This document shows, one piece after another, positions 54,069 to 62,616 of a stretch of DNA of 64,000 nucleotides. Both the position numbers and the translations under genes were made by a program. Source of the DNA: Pectobacterium sp013449375 (lineage in GTDB: Bacteria > Pseudomonadota > Gammaproteobacteria > Enterobacterales > Enterobacteriaceae); NCBI RefSeq assembly GCF_048593165.1, contig NZ_CP184271.1; one strand, given 5' to 3'. The notes beneath the pieces are model-generated. The model worked only from the letters and a program-made list of their open reading frames with translations, made no database searches and had not been told where the DNA came from. Each line of letters starts with the position of its first letter. Position 1 is the stretch's first letter.

Positions 54069-55286
54069 TCACCTTTCCTGATTGTCAGCTTCTACGGCAG
54101 CGTACAGGCGTTCAAGAATATCGGGAAACGCAGACTGCACACGGTTCCAACTCGGTACAAAGGGTTTATCACCAGGGCTATCGCTATAAGCATGACCGGA
54201 AAAAGTGATCACATCAGAGAATAATTCGACCGCCGACTCCTCTTTATGCCGATCAAAGCTCAGGCCGTTCATACGAGCGTCATGTTCGAAAGCATCGATC
54301 ATATCAAGGGCGGTACGATAATAGGTCGCACGCAGGACGCGGAAAGAGTCTGAAGTGATATTCACGCCGAGAATCGCCAGTTTACGGTACAACGCTTTGG
54401 TGATGTCAGCCGCCATACGTTGTAGTCCTGCATTCGGGTCGTCTTCAGACATCGGCTGATGTTTATGATCGTAGCGATCAGCGATATCCACCTGACAAAT
54501 ACGCCGAGTTGCGGTACCGCGATGAATTTCTGACAGTACGCCAATTTCCAACCCCCAATCGCTCGGAATACGCAGGTTATTCAGGATTGCGGTGCGCATG
54601 GCAAATTCGCCGGAAAGCGGATAGCGGTAGCTGCGCATGTAATCCAGATAGTCAGAATTGCCATAGACCTTTTGCAGTGATTTCAGTAACGGGTAAACCA
54701 GCAGGCGTCCTACGCGGCCATTCAGTTTTCCCTCAGCAACGCGAGCGTAATAGCCTTTGCAGAAATCATAATTAAAGTGCGGATTCGCCACAGGATAGAG
54801 CAGTCGGGCCAGCATGGTACGATCATACGTGACAATGTCACAGTCATGCAGCGCCACACAGGCTGAACGGCGCGATGCCAGCGTGTAGCCGACACAAAAC
54901 CAGACATTGCGGCCTTTGCCGGGTTCCTGTGGCGCCAGCGTTTTTTCTGCCAGTTCATCGCTAAGCGCTTTCAGGCGCGGACCATCGTTCCACAGAATAC
55001 GATGTCGCTGCGGCAGGCGAGAGAAGAATTTTCGGGCATGAAGAAACTGTTCCCGATCGGCGCGATCTAACCCAATCACAATTTCGCCAAGGTAAGAGAC
55101 CTGAGAGAGCTGATCGATAATATGGCTTAGCGCAGGGCCTTCCAGCTCAGAATACAGTGAGGGCAGAATCAGCCCCATACTGTTTTGCCCAGAGAAGACC
55201 TGAAGTTCATATTCCAATTCTTCCGTACTTCTGTGGGTAAGATTGTGAAAATTGGTAATGATGCCATCTTGATAAAATTCGCTCAT
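54069..55286 (-). CDS. gpgS: Glucosyl-3-phosphoglycerate synthase
   Basis: GT-A-type retaining glycosyltransferase (405 aa) of the GpgS family, joining NDP-glucose and 3-phosphoglycerate. The metal/nucleotide DxD-like motif is D148-C-D150 in ALHDCDIVTYDR. Other conserved parts are LILPSLYSELEGPAL, NVWFCVGYTLASRRSACVALHD, FCKGYYARV and LSGEFAMRTAI. It is 30 bases downstream of a MpgP-type phosphatase gene, so the pair should make the compatible solute glucosylglycerate, which accumulates under osmotic stress in related soft-rot bacteria. Confidence 0.9.
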   Translation of the reverse strand: MSEFYQDGIITNFHNLTHRSTEELEYELQVFSGQNSMGLILPSLYSELEGPALSHIIDQLSQVSYLGEIVIGLDRADREQFLHARKFFSRLPQRHRILWNDGPRLKALSDELAEKTLAPQEPGKGRNVWFCVGYTLASRRSACVALHDCDIVTYDRTMLARLLYPVANPHFNYDFCKGYYARVAEGKLNGRVGRLLVYPLLKSLQKVYGNSDYLDYMRSYRYPLSGEFAMRTAILNNLRIPSDWGLEIGVLSEIHRGTATRRICQVDIADRYDHKHQPMSEDDPNAGLQRMAADITKALYRKLAILGVNITSDSFRVLRATYYRTALDMIDAFEHDARMNGLSFDRHKEESAVELFSDVITFSGHAYSDSPGDKPFVPSWNRVQSAFPDILERLYAAVEADNQER

Positions 55287-55316
55287 CCTATGCTCCCATA
55301 CCATCTTGTGGCTGTT

Positions 55317-56141
55317 TTATGCCGAGAAATGACCGTTGCCGATAAAATGCGCCAGTCCTTCACTCCAGCCCTGTGGCCCTGAAGCCTGCGTACAATATTG
55401 CTCACCAGCGTACGACTCAGGCAGAGTAAGAATTTGATTTTCTTTACCTTTGATGAGTACGGCACAGTCTACTGTACATAAGAAAGAAACATCGTTAGAG
55501 CCATCGCCCAGACCAAGCGTTTTGACGGAAGTCGCGTATTTCTCGATGTACTGTGTTTTTATCCAGTTAGCCGTGAATCCCTTACTCACTTGCTTACCCA
55601 TAACGTGATGGAAGCGACCTCCTTGGGTTAGAGACAGCCCCATCTCCGCTAATAACTGGCGAAAAAGCGGTAACTTGCTAGCATCATCCAGCCAAAGTAG
55701 CGGCTCAGAGGCTTCACGTTGTTGTGCCCAGCGAGCCTCTTGTTTGGTTAGCCCAGTCACCTCGGCTATTTCAGCCTGGTTCATATCGCCAAAGCCTTTG
55801 AAGCGGAAACCAGATGCACGTAGCTGCACCAACCGATCACGAATGACGGAATATTCCACGCCAATCCGCTTCCGTGGGTAATCGGGGTGCGTTTGCCATG
55901 TCAGTGGGAGAGCGGCAATGGCACCGTTTTCTGCAATGTAGGGATACTGTTCCAGCCCGAGCGCCTGCTGTAAGGGGGCAACTTCGACCGCCGTTTTACT
56001 GGTAGTGATAATCAGTGGAATGGACTCATTTGCCAGCCGCGTCAGCCACGGTTGTGCGGCATCCCACCGATAAGTTTCATGATCGAGCAACGATCCGTCG
56101 AGATCGCTGAAAATAATCAGCGTCGTGTTACGCGTTTGCAT
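55317..56141 (-). CDS. HAD-family mannosyl/glucosyl-3-phosphoglycerate phosphatase
   Basis: A 274-aa Cof-type HAD phosphatase of the MPGP/YedP family. The catalytic Asp pair is D13 and D15 in IFSDLDGSLLD; motif II is LIITTSKTAVEV; motif IV is GLGDGSNDVSFL near residue 215. Known family members dephosphorylate mannosyl- and glucosyl-3-phosphoglycerate. It is upstream of gpgS in the same operon, so glucosyl-3-phosphoglycerate is the likely substrate. GGAG precedes the ATG at 56141. The orphan E. coli YedP is the closest common homologue. Confidence 0.9.
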   Translation of the reverse strand: MQTRNTTLIIFSDLDGSLLDHETYRWDAAQPWLTRLANESIPLIITTSKTAVEVAPLQQALGLEQYPYIAENGAIAALPLTWQTHPDYPRKRIGVEYSVIRDRLVQLRASGFRFKGFGDMNQAEIAEVTGLTKQEARWAQQREASEPLLWLDDASKLPLFRQLLAEMGLSLTQGGRFHHVMGKQVSKGFTANWIKTQYIEKYATSVKTLGLGDGSNDVSFLCTVDCAVLIKGKENQILTLPESYAGEQYCTQASGPQGWSEGLAHFIGNGHFSA

Positions 56142-56325
56142 GGGGTCTCCATGTTTTATCGTGGATAAACATAAACAAAGTGTCACGATAGGCGATTAAC
56201 GTTAGTCAGAAAGGGCGTGTGTTTGTCAGTGGGGTGTTGTGTTCGTGGTATTGATGAATGTGATCATGCTCACATCTTAAGCATAGGTGGCGATCCGTAT
56301 CTTCACCAATAGCATAATGCTCTGG

Positions 56326-56946
56326 CTATTCCGGTATCGGATGTTCGATAAACTGGGCTTGGCCGCCTTCCCGGTAAGGCGGAATCACCAGACGACGAGC
56401 GGCACGGTTAGCAATAGCGCTGCCGCAGTGCTGACGTACCAGATAAAGGCAGCAGTCAATAGCTGCCACTGTGCCCGCAGAGGTAATCAGATGCTCATCT
56501 TCGACATAGAGCGCATTGGTATCCAACCGCACATGACGAAAGCGGGCGATGAAATCCTGCTCAAACGCCCAGTGTGTCGAAGCGCGGCGACCCTCTAACA
56601 ATCCGGCGTAAGCCAGCACATAAGTCCCTAGGCATAATCCGGCGATCTGTGCTTTTCGGGCTGCGGCTGCACGTAATGCATCCAGAAGCGATACAGAAGG
56701 GCGCGTCTCTGGGTGAGACAAGTAGGGAACCACGATCAAATCGGCGTTTTCTAACGCGGAAAATCCGTGCTCAACGTTAATGGAAAAGCCGTGTTCAGAG
56801 GCAACCATGCCCGGTTTTTCCGTACAGAAAAAAATCTCAAACTGTTTTTTTTCATAGAGCATGTCGCTGAAAACCATGCTCGGTATAGATAAATGAAACG
56901 GGCTAAAATTCTCGGAGACAACCACCGCGACGGTTAGCACAGCCAT
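56326..56946 (-). pseudogene. FtrA-like transcriptional regulator lacking its HTH domain
   Basis: The 206 residues match only the N-terminal DJ-1/PfpI-like (GATase1) domain of FtrA-type AraC regulators: SPFHLSIPSMVF, ENADLIVVPYL, IAGLCLGTYVLAYAGLL (nucleophile-elbow cysteine) and TSAGTVAAIDCCLYLVRQ. Intact relatives continue after the segment ARRLVIPPYREGGQAQFIEHPIPE into a linker and an AraC-type double HTH; here a TAG stop follows immediately and the remaining 139 bases to the next gene hold no HTH. It is either a truncated pseudogene or a free-standing domain. GAGG lies six bases before the start. Confidence 0.72.
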
Positions 56947-57128
56947 AATAGCCCTCATCAAATCATCAATAGGTTCTGGTTATTACCCCATTTATCTCAG
57001 GCAGGATGTTTATCATCAAGTTGTCTATCATCGGCGGGTTATCTATTGCCGTCTTCATACACACTGGCTATCTTAACTCACTGGTATTTTAACCAACGTG
57101 CTGTTTCATCACTGAAAAGGACAATTTC

Positions 57129-57359
57129 ATGCCCCATATTGATGTCAAACACTTCCCAAGAAACCTGTCTGAAGAAGAGAAAAAAGTTGTCGCGGAAGAT
57201 CTTGCCGCGGTTTTGAAGAAGCACTTCGGTTCTTCTGACGACTCGCTTTCTGTGGCGTTTAACGAAGTTCAGCCCGATCGCTGGAAGGATGACGTTTACG
57301 ATCCGCTCATCAAACCGCAGTTGGATACGCTGGCGAAAAAACCGGGATATTCGTACTAA
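57129..57359 (+). CDS. pptA: 4-oxalocrotonate tautomerase family protein PptA
   Basis: A 76-aa tautomerase (E. coli PptA is 77 aa). The catalytic N-terminal proline after the initiator Met is present (MPHIDVKHFPRNLSEEEKK). SLSVAFNEVQPDRW and KPGYSY match the family. PptA tautomerises phenylpyruvate-like enols in vitro; the physiological substrate is not established. A weak hairpin (57378-57402, CCCTGCGGGG / CCCCGTAGGG) follows. Confidence 0.92.
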   Translation: MPHIDVKHFPRNLSEEEKKVVAEDLAAVLKKHFGSSDDSLSVAFNEVQPDRWKDDVYDPLIKPQLDTLAKKPGYSY

Positions 57360-57445
57360 GTCTTTGTTTTACTCCCATCCCTGCGGGGTTCCCCCGTAGG
57401 GCTAAAAAAGCTATTCACGGTAAATCCTTGCAAATACTGGCAATG

Positions 57446-57477
57446 ATTTATTGTTATGTTATAACATAACAATAAAT
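57446..57477 (+). promoter_or_regulatory. 32-bp perfect palindrome resembling two overlapping Zur boxes
   Basis: Bases 57446-57477 are perfectly self-complementary around the centre 57461/57462. Within it, TGTTATGTTATAACA (57452-57466) and TGTTATAACATAACA (57457-57471) each fit the enterobacterial Zur pattern TGTTAT-N3-ATAACA or its mirror. The palindrome lies about 90 bases upstream of a COG0523 zinc-chaperone GTPase start, strongly suggesting zinc-dependent repression. Confidence 0.82.
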
Positions 57478-57565
57478 TCAGGTGCCCGTGCTTATTTTCG
57501 CGGGCTATCCAAGAACGTCTATTCATGTATTCGATAGCGTTACAAGCCAGAAAAGGATGCGAATA

Positions 57566-58780
57566 ATGTCTGAAGTTTCCCGATATGAAAGGGTAGATAA
57601 AAGATTGCCCGTCACCGTGCTGTCAGGGTTTTTAGGCGCCGGTAAAACGACGCTGCTGAACCATATTCTTGCAAACCGTGAAGGCCGTCGGGTTGCCGTC
57701 ATCGTCAATGACATGTCCGAAGTGAATATTGATGCCACGTTGGTCAGGGAAGGCGGCGCGGCGCTGTCACGTACGGATGAAAAACTGGTGGAAATGAGTA
57801 ACGGTTGCATCTGCTGCACGTTACGTGAAGATCTTTTACTGGAAGTCAGTCAGCTTGCCAAAGAAGGGCGTTTTGACCAGTTAGTGATTGAATCCACGGG
57901 GATTGCGGAACCATTACCCGTTGCCGAGACGTTTACGTTTGCCGATGATGATGGAAAAAGTCTGTCCGATGTGGCAAGGCTGGATACGCTCGTCACCGTC
58001 GTGGATGCGTTTAATTTTTTAAAAGACTATAGCGCGAATGAAAGCATCCGCTCACGTGGAGAATCGTTGGGCGAGGAGGATGAGCGCACGGTTGTGGATT
58101 TACTGATCGACCAAATTGAATTCTGCGATGTCCTGGTGCTCAACAAGGTTGACTTGATCGATAACCCCCAGCAGGAAAAGCTGATGGCTATCCTGCATTC
58201 GCTGAATCCACGTGCGAGAATCGTGGTTGCCCAGTTTGGACAGGTTCCCTTGGATCAGGTACTCAATACCGGTTTATTCGATTTTGATGCCGCCTCACAG
58301 GCACCCGGCTGGCTCAAGGAGTTACGGGGAGAGCATACGCCGGAAACAGAAGAGTATGGCATTACTCATTTCGTTTTCCGGGCGCGTAAGCCGTTTCATC
58401 CTGCACGCTTCTGGAATGTTATTGCGGGAGATCTGACTGGCGTAGTGAGATCAAAAGGCTTTTTCTGGCTGGCGAGCCGTCCGAGCTTCGCGGGTTCATG
58501 GTCACAAGCGGGTGGTGTGGCACGTGAGGGATTCGCCGGTCAATGGTGGGCGAGTGTTCCCAGGGAACGGTGGCCAGATGATCCCGAATCGCTGTACTAC
58601 ATCTTGTCAAACTGGATGGATGATATTGGCGATGCTCGTCAGGAGTTGGTGTTTATTGGGATCGAGATGGATGAGGACGGCCTGCGATCCAGATTGAACC
58701 ATGCTTTATTGACGGACGAAGAAATCGCGCTTGGCCCTGATGCATGGTGCCATTTTCCTGATCCTTTCCAGCCGTGGTAG
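57566..58780 (+). CDS. COG0523 (CobW/ZigA-type) zinc metallochaperone GTPase
   Basis: G3E-family P-loop GTPase of 404 aa. Walker A GFLGAGKTT is at residues 21-29; the metal-binding CxCC motif is C81-I-C83-C84 in NGCICCTLRED; switch and base-specificity elements are ESTGIAEP and LNKVDL (193-197). The C-terminal CobW_C domain starts near residue 275 (GITHFVFRARKPFHPARFWN). Relatives deliver zinc to client enzymes in zinc starvation; the class is usually Zur-regulated. The upstream double Zur-like palindrome supports that here. The ATG at 57566 follows AAAAGG by ten bases. Confidence 0.92.
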   Translation: MSEVSRYERVDKRLPVTVLSGFLGAGKTTLLNHILANREGRRVAVIVNDMSEVNIDATLVREGGAALSRTDEKLVEMSNGCICCTLREDLLLEVSQLAKEGRFDQLVIESTGIAEPLPVAETFTFADDDGKSLSDVARLDTLVTVVDAFNFLKDYSANESIRSRGESLGEEDERTVVDLLIDQIEFCDVLVLNKVDLIDNPQQEKLMAILHSLNPRARIVVAQFGQVPLDQVLNTGLFDFDAASQAPGWLKELRGEHTPETEEYGITHFVFRARKPFHPARFWNVIAGDLTGVVRSKGFFWLASRPSFAGSWSQAGGVAREGFAGQWWASVPRERWPDDPESLYYILSNWMDDIGDARQELVFIGIEMDEDGLRSRLNHALLTDEEIALGPDAWCHFPDPFQPW

Positions 58781-58853
58781 AAGTTCGGTCGTTGTTTTCC
58801 GGCAAGATAAAGAGAAGGTGGGTATAAGAAACCGAGACGAATTAGAGAGTAAA

Positions 58854-58886
58854 AAGCCGATAACCATTGAGGTTATCGGCTTGTCT
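58854..58886. terminator. Terminator between the COG0523 gene and ddc
   Basis: A 12-base-pair perfect stem AAGCCGATAACC / GGTTATCGGCTT has a five-base loop. On the minus strand it is followed by TTTTTAC, so it terminates ddc; the plus side (GTCTTC) is weaker. Confidence 0.9.
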
Positions 58887-58913
58887 TCAGGCAATACTGA
58901 CGTAGCAGCAGCG

Positions 58914-60410
58914 TTACGCGTTCAGCAGCGGCTGAGCCGTGCTTTCAACCAGTGCCAGCAGGACTTTGACATCGTCCAGGCTAACGGTTGGGTTCAATAA
59001 CGTCAGTTTCAGGCAGGTCACACCATTAAATTCGGTGACACCCACGTTGGCGCGGCCTGATTCCAGCAGAGCATCGCCAATGCGTTGGTTAAGCAGTGCA
59101 ACAGTCGCATCATCTGCTGTCGCCAGTTGCTGCGGGCGATAACGGAAGAGTACGCTTGCCAGCTGTGGCTGCATCACTAATTCCAGTGACGCGTGTTCAG
59201 CCACATACTGTGCAACCTGCTGTGCCAGCGTAACGCCGTGATCGATGATCGCCGCGTACTGCTGTTGACCTAAGGCTTCCAGACCCATCCACAATTTCAG
59301 CGCGTCAAAACGACGCGTCGTCTGCAATGACTTAGACACCAGATTCGGAACGCCCTGCGCTTCATCGAACTCAGAGTTCAGGTAAGCCGCCTGATAACGC
59401 ATCAGTTCATAGTGGCGGGCTTCTTTCAGCAAGAATGCACCACAGCTGATGGTCTGGAAGAATTGCTTGTGGAAATCCAACGTAACGGAATCCACCAGTT
59501 CAATACCGTCCAGATAATCGCGATACTTCTCGGACAGCAGCAGGGCGCCGCCCCAGGCTGCATCAACGTGTACCCAAATCTGGTGTTCTGCCGCCAGCGT
59601 TGCAATCGCCCGCAGAGGATCGATCGCCCCCGCATCCGTGGTACCCGCTGTCGCGACAATCGCCAGAATCTGCTCGCCGCTAGCTTTGGCCTGCGCCACT
59701 TTTTCCGCTAAATCGTTCAGATCCATCCGCGCGAAGCGGTCGGTTTTCACCAGCGTAACGCATTGATAACCCAGCCCCAGTAAAGCCATGTTCTTTTGCA
59801 CCGAGAAATGCGCATTTTCAGAACAAAACACTTTAATTTTCTTCAGGTTACCCACCAATCCATCTTGCTGGATCGAATGTCCCTGACGGGCAAAGAAGGC
59901 ATCACGCGCCAGCATCAACCCCATCAGGTTACTCTGAGTGCCGCCGCTGGTGAACACGCCAGCGTCTCCAGATTGATAACCAACCTGAGTGCGCAGCCAT
60001 TCAATCAGCTTCATCTCGATGATGGTCGCTGACGGGCTTTGATCCCAGGAATCCATGCTCTGGTTGGTGGCGTTAATCAAGACTTCCGCCGCCTGGCTGA
60101 CCACCAGACTCGGGCAGTGCAGGTGAGCAACGCACTGCGGGTGATGCACCGACAGGCTGTCTTTCAAAAAGTATTCAATCGCACGCTCGATAGCGGCCTG
60201 GTTACCCAGGCCCTGAGGATTAAAATCCAGCGTGATGCGTTCACGCAGTTCGGCAACGGTTTTTCCCTGATACATCTCAGGCTGTTGCAGCCACTGCATG
60301 ACGGCCTGACTACTCTGCGTAATCGCTTCCTGATAGGCTTCGATACTCTGTGCAGAAGAGGCCAGAATCGGGTTAACGGCTGTTTCTACTAATTGGGACA
60401 TCGTGGTCAT
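58914..60410 (-). CDS. ddc: L-2,4-diaminobutyrate decarboxylase
   Basis: Group II PLP-dependent decarboxylase of 498 aa converting 2,4-diaminobutyrate to 1,3-diaminopropane. Motifs: HPQCVAHLHCPSLVVSQAAEVLINATNQSMDSWDQSP, GVFTSGGTQSNLMGL, WVHVDAAWGGALL and the PLP lysine K315 in VTLDFHKQFFQ. The ATG at 60410 follows GGAG by six bases; ATG at 60401 is an alternative. It starts nine bases after the dat stop, so the two form one operon. Confidence 0.94.
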   Translation of the reverse strand: MTTMSQLVETAVNPILASSAQSIEAYQEAITQSSQAVMQWLQQPEMYQGKTVAELRERITLDFNPQGLGNQAAIERAIEYFLKDSLSVHHPQCVAHLHCPSLVVSQAAEVLINATNQSMDSWDQSPSATIIEMKLIEWLRTQVGYQSGDAGVFTSGGTQSNLMGLMLARDAFFARQGHSIQQDGLVGNLKKIKVFCSENAHFSVQKNMALLGLGYQCVTLVKTDRFARMDLNDLAEKVAQAKASGEQILAIVATAGTTDAGAIDPLRAIATLAAEHQIWVHVDAAWGGALLLSEKYRDYLDGIELVDSVTLDFHKQFFQTISCGAFLLKEARHYELMRYQAAYLNSEFDEAQGVPNLVSKSLQTTRRFDALKLWMGLEALGQQQYAAIIDHGVTLAQQVAQYVAEHASLELVMQPQLASVLFRYRPQQLATADDATVALLNQRIGDALLESGRANVGVTEFNGVTCLKLTLLNPTVSLDDVKVLLALVESTAQPLLNA

Positions 60411-60419
60411 TCGCTCCAC

Positions 60420-61805
60420 TCAGACTGGCTTCACGCCAGCAGACAGCAGGGCGTTTTCAAATTTATCCAGGAAAATTTCCAATTCAGCATTGCTGATCAG
60501 CAGAGAAGGCAGCAGACGCAGAACGCAACCGTTACGGCCACCGCGCTCCAGAATCAGGCCTGATTCAAAGCATTTTTTCTGCAACAGGGCAGACAACTCG
60601 CCGTCAGCCGGGTAGCAACCCATGTGATCCTGCGCTTCGCCAGGTTTAACAATCTCAATCCCAATCATTAATCCCAGACCACGAATGTGGCCGATCACCG
60701 GATAACGTTTTTGCAGCTCAGCCAGTTTAGCTTTCAGCCATTCACCTTGCTCAGCGACTTTGTTGGCTACCTGATTGTCTTTGAGGTGCTTCAGCGTCGT
60801 CAGGCCCGTTGCCATCGCCAGTTGGTTACCACGGAACGTCCCCGTGTGGTGACCAGGAGCCCAGGCATCGAACTGCTTCTTGATACCCAGTACGGCTAAT
60901 GGCAGACCGCCACCAACGGCCTTGGACATCACGATAATATCTGGCTCAATGCCCGCATGTTCAAAGGCAAAGAATTTACCAGTACGCGCAAAGCCAGCCT
61001 GAACTTCGTCGATGATCAGCAGAATACCGTGTTCCTGCGTCACTTTACGGATGCGCTGCAACCACTCGGCAGGAGCCGGGTTAACGCCGCCTTCGCCCTG
61101 AACGGCTTCCAGAATGACCGCCGCCGGTTTGCGTACGCCACTCTCAACGTCGTTGATCAGGTTTTCGAAGTAGTAGGTTAATGCTTTAACGCCGGCTTCA
61201 CCGCCAATACCCAGCGGGCAACGGTACTGATGCGGATAAGGCATAAACTGAACTTCAGGCATCATGCCGTCGACCGCTTCTTTCGGTGACAGGTTACCGG
61301 TTACCGACAGGGCGCCATGCGTCATGCCGTGGTAGCCACCAGAGAAGCTGATCACACCAGCACGGCCGGTGTATTTTTTTGCCAGTTTCAGCGCGGCTTC
61401 GACCGCATCGGCGCCAGAAGGGCCGGTAAACTGAAGGCAATACTCTTTGCCTTGACCAGGCAGTAAGGAAAGCAGGTATTCGGAGAACTGATCTTTCAAC
61501 GGTGTTGTCAGATCCAGTGTATGTAACGGCAAGCCGCTAGTAATGACACGTTGGATGCTTTGCAGCACGTCAGGATGGTTATGTCCAAGCGCGAGCGTAC
61601 CCGCACCAGCCAGACAATCAAGATATTGATTATTCTCAACATCAGTAATCCACACGCCTTCAGCTTTCGCAATTGCCAGAGGCAATTTGCGTGGATAACT
61701 CCTCACGTTCGATTCAAATTCAGCTTGTCTTGCCAAATAGGTTTCATTGTTTCCGTTTAATGAATTCGCACCTAAACTGTCAATACGGACTTTATCCGTC
61801 ATCAT
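60420..61805 (-). CDS. dat: L-2,4-diaminobutyrate:2-oxoglutarate aminotransferase
   Basis: Class III aminotransferase of 461 aa that makes L-2,4-diaminobutyrate from aspartate-4-semialdehyde and glutamate. Conserved regions: LDCLAGAGTLALGHNHPDV, FTGPSGADAVEAALKLA, SFSGGYHGMTHGALSVTG, IIDEVQAGFARTGKFFAFE and the PLP lysine K295 in IVMSKAVGGGLPL. First gene of the dat-ddc unit; AGGAGAGAT precedes the ATG. Together with ddc it forms the 1,3-diaminopropane route known from Acinetobacter and Enterobacter-like bacteria. Confidence 0.95.
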   Translation of the reverse strand: MMTDKVRIDSLGANSLNGNNETYLARQAEFESNVRSYPRKLPLAIAKAEGVWITDVENNQYLDCLAGAGTLALGHNHPDVLQSIQRVITSGLPLHTLDLTTPLKDQFSEYLLSLLPGQGKEYCLQFTGPSGADAVEAALKLAKKYTGRAGVISFSGGYHGMTHGALSVTGNLSPKEAVDGMMPEVQFMPYPHQYRCPLGIGGEAGVKALTYYFENLINDVESGVRKPAAVILEAVQGEGGVNPAPAEWLQRIRKVTQEHGILLIIDEVQAGFARTGKFFAFEHAGIEPDIIVMSKAVGGGLPLAVLGIKKQFDAWAPGHHTGTFRGNQLAMATGLTTLKHLKDNQVANKVAEQGEWLKAKLAELQKRYPVIGHIRGLGLMIGIEIVKPGEAQDHMGCYPADGELSALLQKKCFESGLILERGGRNGCVLRLLPSLLISNAELEIFLDKFENALLSAGVKPV

Positions 61806-62324
61806 ATCTCTCCTACAACCGTGTGCTCGCAGGCAACCACAGTTGAATAAATGAATGAATTAAAACACGTAACTGCTATAAGAAAAACGCGGCCAATATA
61901 GGGTTTTTCAGTCACCGACTCAATGATTTATTTCGTTTCGAAACTTTTATTTTTTTACATAAAAATCAAACGGTTGATTGATTTTTTACGAATCATGATG
62001 CCATGGCTATCTTACATGCTTATTAAATAAGCAAAAAATCTTTCCTGATATTGGGAGTAATATTGAACAAAAAAACGGATGACTACATGAGAAACGCCTG
62101 TTAAATACCCTATGCCAAGCTCACTTTCATTCATGAAAATAAAACAAATCATTTATTTATCAATGCATTAATGGATTGCTCATGGCGCAGGTAAAAAGCC
62201 ATATGCCGTTCCATCGCTGGTGAGTGCCCATATCGCATTTTATTATCGAACATGCCACAGCGGGCTGAACGATTTCTGTGGCATTTATCGACATTAACGA
62301 TCAGAGACGGATGACGGAGGAAAG
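61806..62324 (-). promoter_or_regulatory. Long AT-rich region upstream of dat
   Basis: About 519 bases with no supported gene, divergent between dat and a 75-aa ORF. It holds the palindrome GTTTCGAAAC (61935-61944) and the imperfect inverted repeat AAAAATCAA / TTGATTTTT (61964-61988 region), both plausible regulator sites. Otherwise it is AT-rich without repeats I could recognise. Confidence 0.5.
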
Positions 62325-62552
62325 ATGGCTATTTATATGACTCAACAGATGAGTAATCCAAAAACCATTACTATCACGTACTACCGTAAGCAGAGCAGCG
62401 CGCATGTCAGCCACGACGAATCAGGGCGTTTTACGCAGGATGCCGTAGCAAACTATGCACAATTTAACAATCTTCGCCCCGAAGACGTTGTTCGGGGAAA
62501 TTATAAAAGTGGGCAAGGCGTGCCAGTAGGCGGTAAGGTTTTTGAAATTTAA
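62325..62552 (+). CDS. 75-aa hypothetical protein
   Basis: Not recognised. The product starts MAIYMTQQMSNPKTITITYYRKQ, is hydrophilic with no signal or membrane segment and one short motif-like centre ESGRFTQDAVANYAQFNNLRPEDVV, and ends GVPVGGKVFEI. GGAGG with six bases of spacing before the ATG, and a terminator directly after it, make it look like a real monocistronic gene. The beta-strand/helix pattern (TITITYY, then a helix) may be a small single domain. Neighbours give no clue to function. Confidence 0.7.
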   Translation: MAIYMTQQMSNPKTITITYYRKQSSAHVSHDESGRFTQDAVANYAQFNNLRPEDVVRGNYKSGQGVPVGGKVFEI

Positions 62553-62564
62553 GTGTAAAAAAGA

Positions 62565-62606
62565 AAGCCCGCTAAGTCTGTTACCAGGATTTACGCGGGC
62601 TTATTT
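62565..62606. terminator. Terminator between the 75-aa ORF and digH
   Basis: AAGCCCGC (62565-62572) pairs with GCGGGCTT (62595-62602); the stem can extend through TAA/TTA with one bulged C. TATTTTC follows on the plus strand. Confidence 0.8.
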
Positions 62607-62616
62607 TCGTATAGCG

